A stretch of DNA of 31,880 nt from positions 1-31,880 of the forward strand of contig CAJVPP010000464.1 of NCBI GenBank assembly GCA_910592005.1, read 5' to 3'. A model generated the notes under the pieces. The model ran no database searches. It saw only the letters and a program-made list of their open reading frames with translations, and was not told where the DNA came from. The stretch comes from Funneliformis mosseae. Its lineage: Eukaryota > Glomeromycota > Glomeromycetes > Glomerales > Glomeraceae. A program made the translations under genes and the position numbers. Below, piece by piece: positions 19,396 through 30,600 of this stretch (the stretch's first letter is position 1; each line of letters begins with the position of its first letter).

Positions 19396-20599
19396 TTACC
19401 TGTGATACATATTATTTTTTGATAAACTTTTTGATCCTAGCCTCTTGCTAGCCGGAGAAGTATCTACACTAACACGATCCTTCAGCAATCCAACAATAAT
19501 ACCAATTATTCTTTTTACGTTACTTCGTAGTAATTTAGGATTATCTTTAACCGCGGACTTCATAAGATTAATCTGATGCTCGCTACCACTTGTGGAGAAG
19601 ATGCTATCTGGAGTATATATGATAAAATGCCACTCCGTACCTGTGGTCACAATACCATAGATATAGTCAAAATAGTCATTCCCAAACGTTTGATCCGCGG
19701 TTTGTTTTTTCTTATTTATTTGGAACGCACTTTTAAGTTGCGCCAGATTCTAAAAAATAAACCATCATTAATATCTCTAATATGTTAGAAAGTGAAAATG
19801 TAGATAGTAGACCTACCTGCGCATATCCAATCTTAATATTTCGTGGTTTCCCTTTAGTAATGCAGAGGAGGTCTTTCAGACTTTTGATTGCATAGTCTAC
19901 TTGGCCTGTTGCGTTCTCACCGGAAACATCCTTTTGAAACACTATAAATATATCTTGAGAGGTAAGTTTTTTAGCTATAGCGATGGATGCATAGAGAATC
20001 GATGAAATAAATTCACAGCACGTCGCCTCGTTGGCGTCAGTCATAGTTTTCACATTTGAAAGTTTCAAGATTATATCCTTCATACAGTGATCGAGAGCCT
20101 TATCATCGTCATTAATCTCCTCAAAGACTGTGGAGAAAAAATAAGCAGTTATTACTATATTTATGATAGGCCATTCTAGAGCGATATAAAATAAAAATAA
20201 TCACTCACCGGGAGTAAATTGCTTAATGCTTGTTATATCTTCCCTGTTGATCTTATTTCTACGTAACATTTCCTTCAAGTCATCAAGAGTTTTAAGTGAG
20301 GAATAGTTTCATAATTTCTGGTCGAGACTCTCAATAAATTCTGCAAGTCTTTTTGCAAGACCAGCTTTCATGCCATAACTTTGAAATTCCTTTTTACTTG
20401 TATTAAGAAAATCACTACCAGCTATTTCTTCCTTACGTAAAATTTTGAAGTGGGACTCCTCTAACTTCAAGTTTTTCTTCTTCAAATATTTAATAAGCTC
20501 CTCTGTATTAAAATCCTTAACCACGTCCGACATTGTTTGAGAAGAAATTTCTTCCGTTATTGAGGTGGGTGAAGCGGGTGAAGAAGCTTGTGAAGACAT
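19396..20599 (-). pseudogene. SAM-domain protein with a Crinkler-type nuclease-like domain, three exons
   Basis: The model is complement(join(19396..19749, 19817..20127, 20209..20599)), 351 residues. Introns of 67 and 81 bases have GTAGGT and GTGAGT donors, TAG and CAG acceptors, and preserved phase. Residues 27-95 form a SAM domain (FNTEELIKYLKKKNLKL, SQ-free core with EEIAGSDFL, GMKAGLAKRLAEFIESL). Residues 160-330 match a restriction-enzyme-like domain of fungal Crinkler-type proteins: Glu in ANEATCCEFI, Asp in GQVDYAI, then LLCITKGK, DQTFGNDYFDYIYGIV and WHFIIY. The tail has a basic KRLGSKS patch. The only break is TGA 20309-20311 just after the SAM domain. SAM domains usually mediate protein-protein contacts; nuclease activity is not shown by the sequence. 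Confidence 0.75.
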
Positions 20600-20951
20600 A
20601 GTTTTTATATATGTGTATTTGTGCTTGCGAAGAAATATGCACTTGATACAGGTAAAGCTGGTTTATGAATATAAAAGTATTTTTGGTTTTGACGCTCGAG
20701 TAGAAATGATAGATTTTTTTGTATTGATTCATAATGCATTTGCCCAATATATATGCAATTAAGATGTAGTACAGAATTATCAGACGATTATATTACATCA
20801 TTACACGTGACATTTTTCAAGATTTACAACAAGAACATAATATATGCTTTATTTAAAAAATAAAAAAAACCTTGCTGGAAGGGTTCCAGAGGGACCAAGC
20901 CAGCCTACATTACATAAAAATTGTGAATATATCGCTACATGATACAGAAAA

Positions 20952-21269
20952 TTATTTGGGGTATACAGTGAAATGGAAGTGCTCTGCTTTAGGTTTCTTA
21001 TCAAAAATATTGATAAAATTCTCATTCATAGCCATTTCCTCTTCAATAGTGCTTCCAGCTTGAATTATACAAATTTTGAGAGGGATTTGATTAAATGGTG
21101 TCCCTAATCTGCTTTGAATTGCAGTCTCAAGATCACTATAATTACCACTTCTGCGAATTGTAATCGATTGCATTACTTTAATGCATGAAATATTCATAAG
21201 TTTTTCTATAAGAACGATAAGACAATTGAGAGTAATGTTATTATTATTCATTTCAACTCCTAAATGCAA
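20952..21269 (-). CDS. 105-residue protein resembling a Crinkler ubiquitin-like header
   Basis: The uninterrupted ORF runs from ATG 21269 (a second ATG at 21251 fits MNNNNITLNCLIVL better) to the stop at 20952. It has a beta strand with the LNC motif, a second strand SITIRRS, a helix YSDLETAIQSRL, then IPLKICIIQ. That order resembles the ubiquitin-like N-terminal header of Crinkler (CRN) proteins. No effector domain follows. A TATA-like ATATATAGTATATG lies about 50 bases upstream (21313-21330). It could be a header-only protein, or a small unrelated protein. Confidence 0.5.
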   Translation of the reverse strand: MHLGVEMNNNNITLNCLIVLIEKLMNISCIKVMQSITIRRSGNYSDLETAIQSRLGTPFNQIPLKICIIQAGSTIEEEMAMNENFINIFDKKPKAEHFHFTVYPK

Positions 21270-21954
21270 GAATCCATAGTAAGAAAATTGCTTGACCCAC
21301 TCGCATTAAAAAACATATACTATATATACCTTATTTTGCGTTATTTTTTATGGGAATCTTTTTTGCGGAAAGTTGGCTGAACTTCCACATACTATTATAT
21401 GCTTTATATCTTACTAGGAAAAAGTTAAGGAGGTATGAGACATTATTAGCATTGTCGTCTGATGCCAAGAGCTCTATGAAAGCACATGCAAATGGAATCT
21501 TATACCTTTTTTACATGAAGATCTACTGAAAAAACATATAGTTGGTTTTACGCCTGGCGATCTCAGAATTACAAGTCTCTCAGCCTTTCATAATATATAC
21601 TTTTATCGGCACTATTTACTTGTAAGGTAAGTCCTGTGTTGCAACTAGACGCTCTTTCATATTTTTCTCATATTTGTTTGGGAAAAATAAAGAATAAAGG
21701 TTAATATGTTTTCTTTTTGAATGTATATGCAAGATTAATATTACACAAACCCTGTCTAGTGATCGCCTATTTTTATCGCACAAGAGTACATGTGTGTGGC
21801 CCAGCAAAATTTTCCGAGCTGATGATCGATCATGCAAAGCACCTTAGTTACTGCAGAGAAGTATAGATGATGTAGTTCCTGCGCAACTGCGGTGATTCTT
21901 ACGAGAAATTATTTTTCCATTTTGAATATATATATATTATTATAACCGACAAAA
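21270..21954. other. Intergenic between the header-like ORF and the LRR cluster
   Basis: Divergent flank of two genes. It holds a TATA-like stretch near 21313-21330 for the minus gene and one at about 21926-21940 (TATATATATATTATTATAA), 15-30 bases before the LRR gene start at 21955. An ORF at 21616-21837 (minus) has no family features. Confidence 0.4.
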
Positions 21955-23271
21955 ATGACATCTGAAATAAAAGAAAACGAGATTGACACTAGCAATGAAG
22001 AAGTTACACACCTCGAGTTTGTAGGAGATAGGGCATCAGATTATGACCACGAACTATTCGTCTCCGGTGAGAATATTACCCTTTTAGAAAATTTTTTAGA
22101 GTCGGCATGTAATAAACAGAAAACATCTTATACTTTAAGCCTAAGAAGTCTCAAAATTACGCATTATTCTAGACTTTCGGATAATAAAATTCTCTGTGTT
22201 CTACGCTCATACCCAAATATAACCAGTTTAAATTTTAAACAAAGTAAAAGTTTTACTGATGCATCACTTATAGAAATTGCTCGATCTTATCTCAACTTAG
22301 AATCTCTCAATGTCTGTGATAACCAAGATATAACTTGCCACTCCATATATAAAATTGCAAAATCGTGCCAAAAAATACGCCACTTTGATATTGGTTTCTG
22401 TGGAAATATCACTGATGATTTCGTTTATAAAATAGTAGAAGCATGTTCTAAATTAGAACTTTTATGCATTGGTGGATTAAAATGGTGTAAGCCAATTTCT
22501 GATCAGACGATAGTTGCAATAGCTCACTCATGTCCTAATCTTCGCTATCTCTCTTTAAAAGGTTGTCATAATATTACAGACGTTTCAGTTAATAGATTGT
22601 TGCAACATATTCATAATTTAGAATACCTTGAACTTGATCAGTGTAGATTTATTACTGATTCATCTATTTGTAATATTGCTAACTATTGCCCGAAACTCGA
22701 ACATCTTGATATTAGTGCTTCTGATGCTTCTGACACAACTATCTGTAATATTGTACATTCGTGTAAAAATTTAAGATATCTTGATATCAGGTGTTGCTGT
22801 CTAGTTACTGATATAGTCATTAATGAAATTACGTAACATTGTTCTAATTTGAAATTTCTTGGCATACAGTTGACAAATGTTAGTAAAGATGCATTGAGTA
22901 AACTTAATCCAAAAATTAAGATAAAGCGGGATTCAGTACTTGACATGAGGCCAGAAAAAGAACTTAATGATCTTCAGATAACACTAGTCAATTTAGTACA
23001 GTATTTATGGTTAACTTATGCGAATCTCAAAAATATTGTACAATACTGTGAAGACAAGATTAAAGATGAACATTATCAAAAGTTAATTGTGGAATTGGAA
23101 CGGGATATGAGAGGTATGGCTGAAAGATTCAGTTTGATGATAAAAATGTATGGGCTTAAAGAGAAAATTAATTATCAACTGACAAACCCAGAATTAGATA
23201 CTAATTATGCCATTACTGAGTTTGTTCCACGCGATATAAATATAGAAGTAAAAAATTATCTTCACATATGA
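21955..23271 (+). pseudogene. Leucine-rich-repeat protein (AMN1/F-box-LRR type), one nonsense codon
   Basis: ATG 21955 to TGA 23269-23271 gives 438 residues with a single in-frame stop, TAA 22834-22836, in NEIT-stop-HCSNLKFL. Residues 60-310 are about nine LRRs of the cysteine-containing type, each with xxIAxSCPNLRYLxLxGC and IT/VTD. No F-box is visible at the N-terminus, unlike the neighbouring copies. The C-terminal 120 residues are helical (EKELNDLQITLVNLVQYLW). LRRs of this kind usually recruit substrates to SCF ubiquitin ligases. Stop readthrough or use of the 293-residue N-terminal product is possible. Confidence 0.8.
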
Positions 23272-23445
23272 AATTTTAAACCCCCTGGAGTGAATTCCAC
23301 TGAAGATTGCGTAAAAATGATTTCTTTCCTTAAGACTGACATCTAAGATATAATCATAAAACTGATTCATGATTTTTTCGCCTTTACCAACAATAAGCCT
23401 TTTTGCTAATCACCATCTTTCAAGTCGATCACTGATCCAGATTAG

Positions 23446-24311
23446 TTAGATAGGCAGAGTGGATACCCATTCTGGGGCTAGTATTCTTTCATCAGCTCTA
23501 TGTCATCGGCACATCTGAGCTAAACTAGCAAGTGTAAGATGATTACTAACTATTCCAATGAAATCAGGAGGCGTCACAAAATTATCAATATGGATATTTG
23601 GATTAAGTGAAACGAGCTGATCTATGGCTTCTTTACTAATACTATAACATCCCTTTAGATCAAGATATTTCAAATTAGGACATGATCTAGCAATTTTCTC
23701 AATAGTTATATCGCTAATTTCACAAAAGCTGAGGTCAAGATGCTGGAACCTTAGGCAAGAACAAATAACATTACAAATTGATATTTCAGAAAACTCTGTG
23801 CGATTAGAAATATTTAGATATTCTAGTTTGTGGCATGAATTTGCGATTGCAGTTAGATCTATATCATTTTTTGGTCAAAATCTATTGTATAAAGCGGATA
23901 TATTGATATACTTCAAATTTGGGTATGATTTCACCATTAGCTTTAGAGCTTCACCAGTAGGATCTATACTTTTTTCAAAGTCTAAATGAATTATATTTGG
24001 GAATGTGTGTACAATGCCTTTAATTTTTTTATTTGAAATTGAATGGTAATATGATATTTTAAGATGAGTTAATTTCGAGCTATAAACTGGTTTTTGTCCT
24101 CCCCTGTGTACTATTTTTAAAAATCTTTCTAATCGAGATTTACCCTCTACTTCGTTTCCCTTTAACTCGATACATTCCCATAGAATAGGAGTACCGCACC
24201 TGTACCAAAGCCGACAAACAAATAGAGCGAGATATAGTGACTTATCTATCGCTAAAAAATGTAAAATCTGTTCTTTAGTTCTAGTATAATAAAAATGCTT
24301 AAATGCGCCAT
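23446..24311 (-). pseudogene. F-box/LRR protein, minus copy 1
   Basis: ATG 24311 (MAHLSIF) is followed by a frameshift near 24280. The F-box then reads EQILHFLAIDKSLYLALFVC and RLWYRCGTPILW, followed by six LRRs from SYYHSISNKKIKG to [20 protein letters not shown]. Stops lie at 23875-23877 (after NRF) and 23503-23505 (after LAQMCR), and the frame ends at 23446-23448. Much of it lacks ATG codons, so simple ORF calling would miss it. The C-terminal end differs from copies 2 and 3. The upstream AAAGATACAGCATATAT flank is shared with the next copies, showing tandem duplication. Confidence 0.7.
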
Positions 24312-24383
24312 AATAAATATATGCTGTATCTTTAACAAAAAAATAAAATTATGCATATTGATGATCACTGCTTCAGATAATCG

Positions 24384-24608
24384 TTATTCTGCATTAGGTT
24401 CATATTTTACTTCTTTGAATAGGATCACAAAATTATCATCTAATAATAGTTTTGAATTGCATATATCCAAAGTTGCACCATTTTCTTGAAACCATAGCAT
24501 TCCTAATACTAAGTCAGGAAAATAATCAGGCCAATCCAGTCCAAGAACTATGAATTCAACGGGTGTGATCATTTGCGGAATCCTAATGCTTACTCTAACA
24601 ATATCCAT
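24384..24608 (-). pseudogene. C-terminal half of a retropepsin-like aspartic protease
   Basis: The segment reads VRVSIRIPQMITPVEFIVLG, DLVLGMLWFQENGATLDI and KLLLDDNFVI. This matches the second half of retropepsins (flap-following strands, then the LGM-xW motif). The Asp-Thr/Ser-Gly active site expected upstream is missing. It overlaps the end of F-box/LRR copy 2 by 14 bases in another frame. Copy 3 has a short similar trace ([11 protein letters not shown]) at the same place, so the joint predates duplication. Confidence 0.55.
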
Positions 24609-25482
24609 TCCTTATTAGTTCATTATTAACATAATCATGTATAGACTTAATATCTCTTGATGCATCAACTGACATTCTCAGTCTCCTTGACAGTTCATAC
24701 ATCCTGGGATATTTACAAAGAGAGGCTGGTATTATAGTATACACAAAATTCTCAACATAAATATTTAGATTAAATGAAACGAGCTGACCTATGGCTTCTT
24801 TGCTAATATTATCACACCCTTCCAATTTGAGATACTTTAAATTAAGACACGAACTAGCAATTTCTTTGATAATCTCATCAGTAAATTTGCAATAGCTAAA
24901 TTCAAGATGTTGAAGCCTTGAGCAAGAATGGATAATATCACAAATCGATATTCCAATAATCTCTGTATGACAAGAAATATTTAGATATTCTAGTTTATGA
25001 CATGATTGTGCAATTGCACATAGACCTTTATCAGTCACTTTCGCACCATTAGAGCATTTGTACCTACTCTTTTGCAAATTGAGATACTTCAGATTGAGGT
25101 ATGTCTCTGCTACTCGATTTAGTGTTTTATCGCTAAATCCTGTGCTAAAATTTAAATCTAAATGGACTATATTTGGGAATAAACGCGCAATACCATTGAA
25201 TTTTTTATCTGAAAGTGGATGGTAGTTTGAAATTTCTAGATGAGTTAGATTTGAGCTATAAACTGGCTTTTGTCTTTTTCGTACTATTTTCATGAATTTT
25301 TTTAATGGAGAGTGACATTTATTTTCCCACTTTAGCTCGATGCGTTTCCATAAAATAGGAGTATCGCATCTGTATCATAATCGAGAAACAAATAGGGTAG
25401 GATAAAGGAATTTATCTACTGCTAGAAAATATAGAGTCTGCTCTAATAGTTTTGGTAAATTTATAACACCCAGATGCACCAT
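24595..25482 (-). pseudogene. F-box/LRR protein, minus copy 2
   Basis: ATG 25482 reads MVHLGVINLPKLLEQTLYFL (F-box), then TGA 25375-25377 where sister copies have Trp in RLWYRC. The LRR part runs from KPVYSSNLTHLEIS to ISKEAIGQLVSF with six repeats. The C-terminal helix is MYELSRRLRMSVDASRD. The frame ends at 24595 in NELIRNGYC. Just downstream, in a different frame, lies a retropepsin-like fragment. An ATG at 25293 could give a 232-residue product lacking the F-box. Confidence 0.75.
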
Positions 25483-25604
25483 AAAAAATATATGCTGTAT
25501 CTTTAATCGAAAAAATAGCCATCAGCCTTAAGGCGTTCTGCTAAACGCTTTGCAAAATTACACGATCACTGCTCTGGATCAGATTATTTGCGAAACCCTA
25601 ACGC

Positions 25605-26519
25605 TTACTCTAATAATGTCATTCTCCTCATTAATTCGTCATTAATATAATTATGTAAGGATGTAGCATCCCTTGGTGCATCAACTGGCATTCCCAATCT
25701 TCTTGAAAGTGCATATATCACAGAATATGCATCAAATAGGGCTGGCATTACAGTATTTATGAAATTCTCAACATGGATATTTGGTTTAAGTAAAACAAGT
25801 TGATCTATGGCTTCTCTGCTAACATTATCACACCCTTTCAGATTAAGGTATTTTAAATTGAGACAAGAATGAGCAATTTCCTTAATAACCAGATTGGTAA
25901 CTTCGCAATAGCTAAGGTCGAGATATTGGAGTCCTGGGCAGGAACGAATAATATCGTAAATGGTTAATTCAGTAATTCCTGTGTGTAGATAAATATTAAG
26001 ATATTCTAATTTATAGCATGAGCTCGATATCACAAGTAGACCCTTATTAGTAAATCTTTGATAAAGGGTGCCATAAGCATCTGCATAATCACATAAATTG
26101 AGATACTTCAGATTTGGGTATACCCCTGCTATCAGAATTAGCGCTTTATCAGAAAAACCTGTACTTCTTTTAAAATTCAAATGGATTATATTTGAACATG
26201 AACTCACAATGTCTTTGATTTTTTTATCCAAAAGTAAATGATAGTATGAAATTTTAAGATGTATTATACTTGAACTATAAACTGGATTTTGCCTTTTATG
26301 CATTATTTTTATAAATTTTTCCAATTGGGATCGATTCAGTCGCCAGTAATTTTTCCTACCTTTTCCCTTTAGCTCAACATGTTTCCATAGGCTAGGAATG
26401 ACACACCTGTATCACAATCAGCAAACAAATAGAGTGGAATAGAGGGATTTATCTATCACCAAGAAATATAAAATCTGTTCTAATAGTTCTGGTAAATAAA
26501 AGATGCTTAATTGCGCCAT
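25605..26519 (-). pseudogene. F-box/LRR protein, minus copy 3
   Basis: ATG 26519 starts MAQLSIFYLPELLEQILYFL, the clearest F-box of the cluster. TGA at 26418-26420 and 26412-26414 fall at positions that are Arg (or Cys/Ser) and Trp in sister copies. The LRRs run from [14 protein letters not shown] to [14 protein letters not shown]. The C-terminal helix ends [13 protein letters not shown] product from the internal ATG at 26324 (239 residues) would keep all LRRs but lose the F-box. Confidence 0.75.
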
Positions 26520-26546
26520 ACATAGTGCATATTATATGTTATATCT

Positions 26547-27302
26547 TTAAACAAACAATAAAATTACACGATCAGTGTTCAGACTAGCTGGCAGGGAAAC
26601 TACATCCAGCCGATCTTTTCTAACACTATCTGACCCCAGCCAATTTTTTTCCAAATATCGGGTGGCGGTACCCAGATTTAAATATTTTAATTTAAGATAT
26701 AATCCAATTTCCTCAAAAGTTTTATAGGTAATTTTACATCCGTAAATATCAAGCTGTTGGATCTTCGGATAAGAATGAATAACATTTCAAATCGCTATTT
26801 TAAAAAATTCTTTGCGAGAAGAAATACTCAGATATTCTAATTTATGGCATGAATTTGCGACTACATATAAACCTTTATCAATTATTAATCCATCACTATG
26901 CCTTCCCAAGTTAAGATACTTCAGATTGTGGTATGATTTTGCTATTCGATTTAATGTTTTATCACTGAATCCCACACTATTATATAAATTTAAATGAATT
27001 ATATTTGGGAACAGGTCCGCAATGCCTTCAAATTCTTTATCTGAAAGTCGATAGTAATTTGAAATTTCTAGATAGGTTACATTTAAGCAATAAACTGGCT
27101 TTTGCTCTCCATATATTATTTTTATAAAAATTTTTCATATGTTACTCTTTTTTAGCTCTACATATCTTCATAGAATAGAAACACCGCATCTGTACTATAA
27201 TCGGGAAACAAATAGAGTGAGATATAATGACTTATCTATTGCTAAGAAATATAAAATCCGTTCTAATAGTTCTGGCAAATAAATAAGGCTTGATTGCGCC
27301 AT
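26547..27302 (-). pseudogene. F-box/LRR protein, minus copy 4, truncated
   Basis: ATG 27302 starts MAQSSLIYLPELLERILYFL. Stops occur at about 27196 (TAG, for Trp), at about 27168 (TGA, for Trp), after KKSNI and after FFKIAI. Only about four LRRs remain. From about 26660 leftwards the sequence no longer matches LRR copies and instead reads WLGSDSVRKDRLDVV, suggesting an insertion or deletion junction. This is the most decayed copy. Confidence 0.65.
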
Positions 27303-27457
27303 AAATAATGTATATTATATACTTTATATTCAAACGAAAAATCTTCTGATTTGGTAATCTCCAGTTCAGACTCGAAGATGTTAGACTTGATGTAATAACC
27401 AAGTTTTGGAAACGCATAATAAGAAATTATTGAAGTAAGTATATCTTGATAAAAAAT

Positions 27458-28586
27458 ATGGCGCTTGCTCTTCCTGAATTCCTAAAGAATATTTTAAATT
27501 TCTTAGCTAAAGATAACGCACTATAACTAACTTTCTGGTCTCTAGACTTTGGTCTAGATGCACTGGTCCAATTTTATGGGTTGTATCGAATTGATTGATG
27601 AGAAACAACAGGAAAAGTTTATAAAAATGATACATATAAACTCTAGACTGATTTTTAGATATAGTGTGCAGTGCCTCATAATTACATACCATTCTTATCT
27701 TTCGAATGAGATAATCGAAAAAATAGTCGAAGTATTCCCAAACATAATCCATTTAGATTTTGAGCGAAGTACAGGTTTTAATGATACGGCCTTAATCAAG
27801 ATTTTTCAAGTATATCCCAACCTGATCCATCTTAACGTTTCTAACAATAGGAGCTTAACCGATCATTCTATCACTAAAATCACAAAGAAATGTGATAAAT
27901 TGCAGTTTTTAGATATTGGTTTTGGCGAAGATATTATCAGTAAATCATTCTGTGAAATAGTACGGTCATGCAATGGGTTAAAATATCTAGGAATTAGTGG
28001 GTATCGGAATCATGTCACTGATAGAATTGTACATGATATTGCACGACCCCATCCTAACCTCCAATCCATAGATATTCGTTCTTCTAGTAGACTTACCAAT
28101 ACTGCTATTTATACCCTTACAGATTCATGTCCAAATCTGAGAAGTTTAAAACTCGAGTATTGTGATGGAATAAATGATATAGCTATCAGAAAAGTTGCAC
28201 ATTGTCGTTATTTGAAACATCTCGAACTCTATAGTATAAAGGCTCTTAGTGATAAATCAATGTGCATTATTGCGCGATCATGTCCAGATATCTAATATCT
28301 TAATCTTCAATTTTGCAACATTATAGAACTAGACCTTTTTGGAGCTCTGCATATATCTGATTCATCAATTTCCAAAATTGCAAAAATGTGTCCTAATGTC
28401 ATATATCTTGATCTTGGATACGCTGACTTTATTTTCGATAGAACCCTTAAAATTATCACAGAGTATTTACATAGTCTAGAATATCTTAGCCTGAAAGGTT
28501 GTCGTAGAATTAGTCAAAAAATAATAGACATATTATTTTCTGATCTCGAAATAGGCGGGTATTACTCATTACCACTTGGGCGGTAA
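27458..28586 (+). pseudogene. F-box/LRR protein, plus copy
   Basis: ATG 27458 reads MALALPEFLKNILNFLAKDN, an F-box, then TAA and two small indels before the frame of ATG 27558 (IELIDEKQQEKFIKMIH). About nine LRRs follow (HLNVSNNRSLTDHSI, FLDIGFG, IARSCPDI), with TAA 28293-28295 in place of a Gln in RSCPDI-stop-YLNLQFC. It ends at 28584-28586. It is oriented opposite to copies 1-4 and is more diverged, so it is the outermost member of the cluster. Confidence 0.7.
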
Positions 28587-28631
28587 GAATGGATGAATTC
28601 GGATAAATTTTTTGAGCTGACGAGGCTCATT

Positions 28632-29093
28632 TTAAACTACCAACCGTTTAACCTTTTTTGGTCGTGTCTTCCTTCGTTGCTTATAAGGGATAGCCTCATT
28701 TTCTCTTATCATAATTGTTTTGACCGAATCAGATTCTTCGGAAGACTCAGACAAATAGGAGGAACCCTTATACACAGCGCCTTTCAGCTCTTTTTTAGCA
28801 ATTATTGAGGGAACTATTTCATGTATTAAGTTGACCACAGTCTTCATATTTGCACATTCATCCAGATTTTCTATTTCAGCTTCCAATGAATTGACCCTCC
28901 TTTTAAGCTTTATATATTCGAAATGATAATTTTCTAATTATTTCTTGAGCCCCCAAATCTGTCTAGAGAGTGCTTTATATGCTTCTGTATTTTGCTCATC
29001 TAACCCTAATAACTTGGCTATATTTTCTGTACACCTGATAACTTCCTACTCGCTATGTATACTATCAGGTGAATAATTTTGATCAGCTACCAT
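28632..29093 (-). pseudogene. Small coiled-coil protein with basic C-terminus
   Basis: ATG 29093 (MVADQNYSPDSIHSE) to the stop at 28632 is one frame of 154 codons with TAG after HSE and TAA after WGLKK, both consistent with Gln codons. A coiled coil spans about residues 60-105 (YIKLKRRVNSLEAEIENL). It has a Ser/Glu-rich patch and ends with KQRRKTRPKKVKRLVV, a possible nuclear localisation or DNA-binding tail. It converges on the LRR gene. The family is unknown. Confidence 0.55.
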
Positions 29094-29270
29094 TTTTGCG
29101 ATATTTTATATATGCTAGATTTTGCCTCAAGTGAAAAAATAAAATAATGTCTATCCCACTATGTGATTAGTTTTTATCGAAGAGCTTGAATATCTTTACC
29201 TGATTAGACAGACATATACAAATCATTATTAGGGTTAATCCACTTTTTCTTTTATCTTTACCTGGTTCTT

Positions 29271-30338
29271 CTAGGATGCCTTCGAATAATTGCAAGAAGG
29301 TGAGTCATTCATTACGCCATATCTTTCTACTGATTCATGACGATCTACTACTTGTCTGCAAGCCAACTTTCGTAAATATTAGCGGTGAGAATCGTTTCTA
29401 CCTCCATAGATCCTGCTAGCATGATCTGCTCCTATCTTTCTCAATTTATTCGAAGTAATTCCATGTTTAGCTAGAGTTAGATTAATTGGATTTACATTAA
29501 CTATATCGTTTTTGTTTTTTCGTAAGAAGGGAAATTTTTCTGGTATTGCTTTCTGGATCCAAGTAAGAAACTCTTTTGCTCATATTGGATCTTTTTCCAT
29601 TAAGAGAAAAGGCCGGGGTTCCCCTACTCCTGTTTCTTTAGTTTTAGAGTAACCAGTACAATATCAGGAATAGTCAGGATCATACCAGATCTCGTCTGAT
29701 GCTTCATATCTATCAATACAAAGACCAACAACATCTGCCGGTCGCATGCATAATATTATCATTACGTCAACCAAATTTTCCTTAGAAGGCGATAAGGAAA
29801 AATCACATTTCTCGAGTCTTTCCTAAACCAGTTCTAAGAAGAAGTATTCAGGCCAATCGACACCTTCAAATTTGTCAAGTACAAGCCATCGTGCCTGAAT
29901 TTTATTCGATTCAGTAGTAATATGAGGAATTTTCGTTGCTTCTTTTTTGAGATGATTAGCTTCACGATTCTGTAACTTTTTTCACAATAAAGTAAGTCAA
30001 GAACCCCCTGCGACTGGATTAGGTACGGAACTACTCAAATCATATGAAATTTGTTTTATTTTCTCAGACTGATAATCATTTTCCACAATTTCTTGAGCAA
30101 TTTTATTAACAGTATCCCTGCCTTTTTCACGCTTTCCAGTAGGCTAAATAGGAATGAGAACTTCTACCTGTTCCTTAGTAAGCCCTAATATCTGAAAGCG
30201 CGTTTTGGCATTAGATCTTACCTTGTGATTATCCTTTAAACTTTTGCTAATTTCCTCTGTGTATTGAGCTAGTTCGGATGATGGAGTTTTGAAGGTCCAT
30301 TTATGGTGTTTCATAAAATCTGTAGCTACTTTTGCCAT
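29271..30338 (-). pseudogene. Tyrosine recombinase, Crypton-like
   Basis: ATG 30338 (MAKVATDFMKHHKW) to TAG 29271-29273 is a single frame of about 355 residues with seven stops and no indel. Tyrosine-recombinase landmarks appear in order: catalytic Arg in CMRPADVVGL, a Lys in SKTKETG, the box TSNKLRKIGADHA, a later Arg/His stretch, and a Tyr in HESVERYGV. The region around MRPADVVGL and GADHA resembles Cryptons and related fungal recombinases. Several stops (SY-stop for Trp, HR-stop for Gln) look like transitions. Such enzymes insert or excise circular DNA. No element ends were found. Confidence 0.75.
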
Positions 30339-30600
30339 ATTGTTTTTATGACAGTATAGTCAAGACTATTAAAATGTACTAATTTTATATTACGTATAGA
30401 AAAGTTTAATTCGAAAAATTTCTTCAAAACCATGCTTCTTCAGAAAGGAAAAATATCAGAGACGGCTTTTGATTAGATTAAAGGAGCGAAAAAAAAATGA
30501 TATAGCTTATGCTAGACTGGAATAACACATTTTTAAATATCTATAATAAAGATAAGTTTAATGTATATTAATCTTAAAAACTTTTCCAGAAAGAAGTACT

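Noticed and set aside
21616..21837. 73-residue minus ORF before the LRR cluster
   Set aside because: No similarity to any family in the window and no promoter-like context.
27507..27752. 81-residue minus ORF opposite the plus LRR gene
   Set aside because: It is antisense to the F-box/LRR sequence, which has clear repeats.
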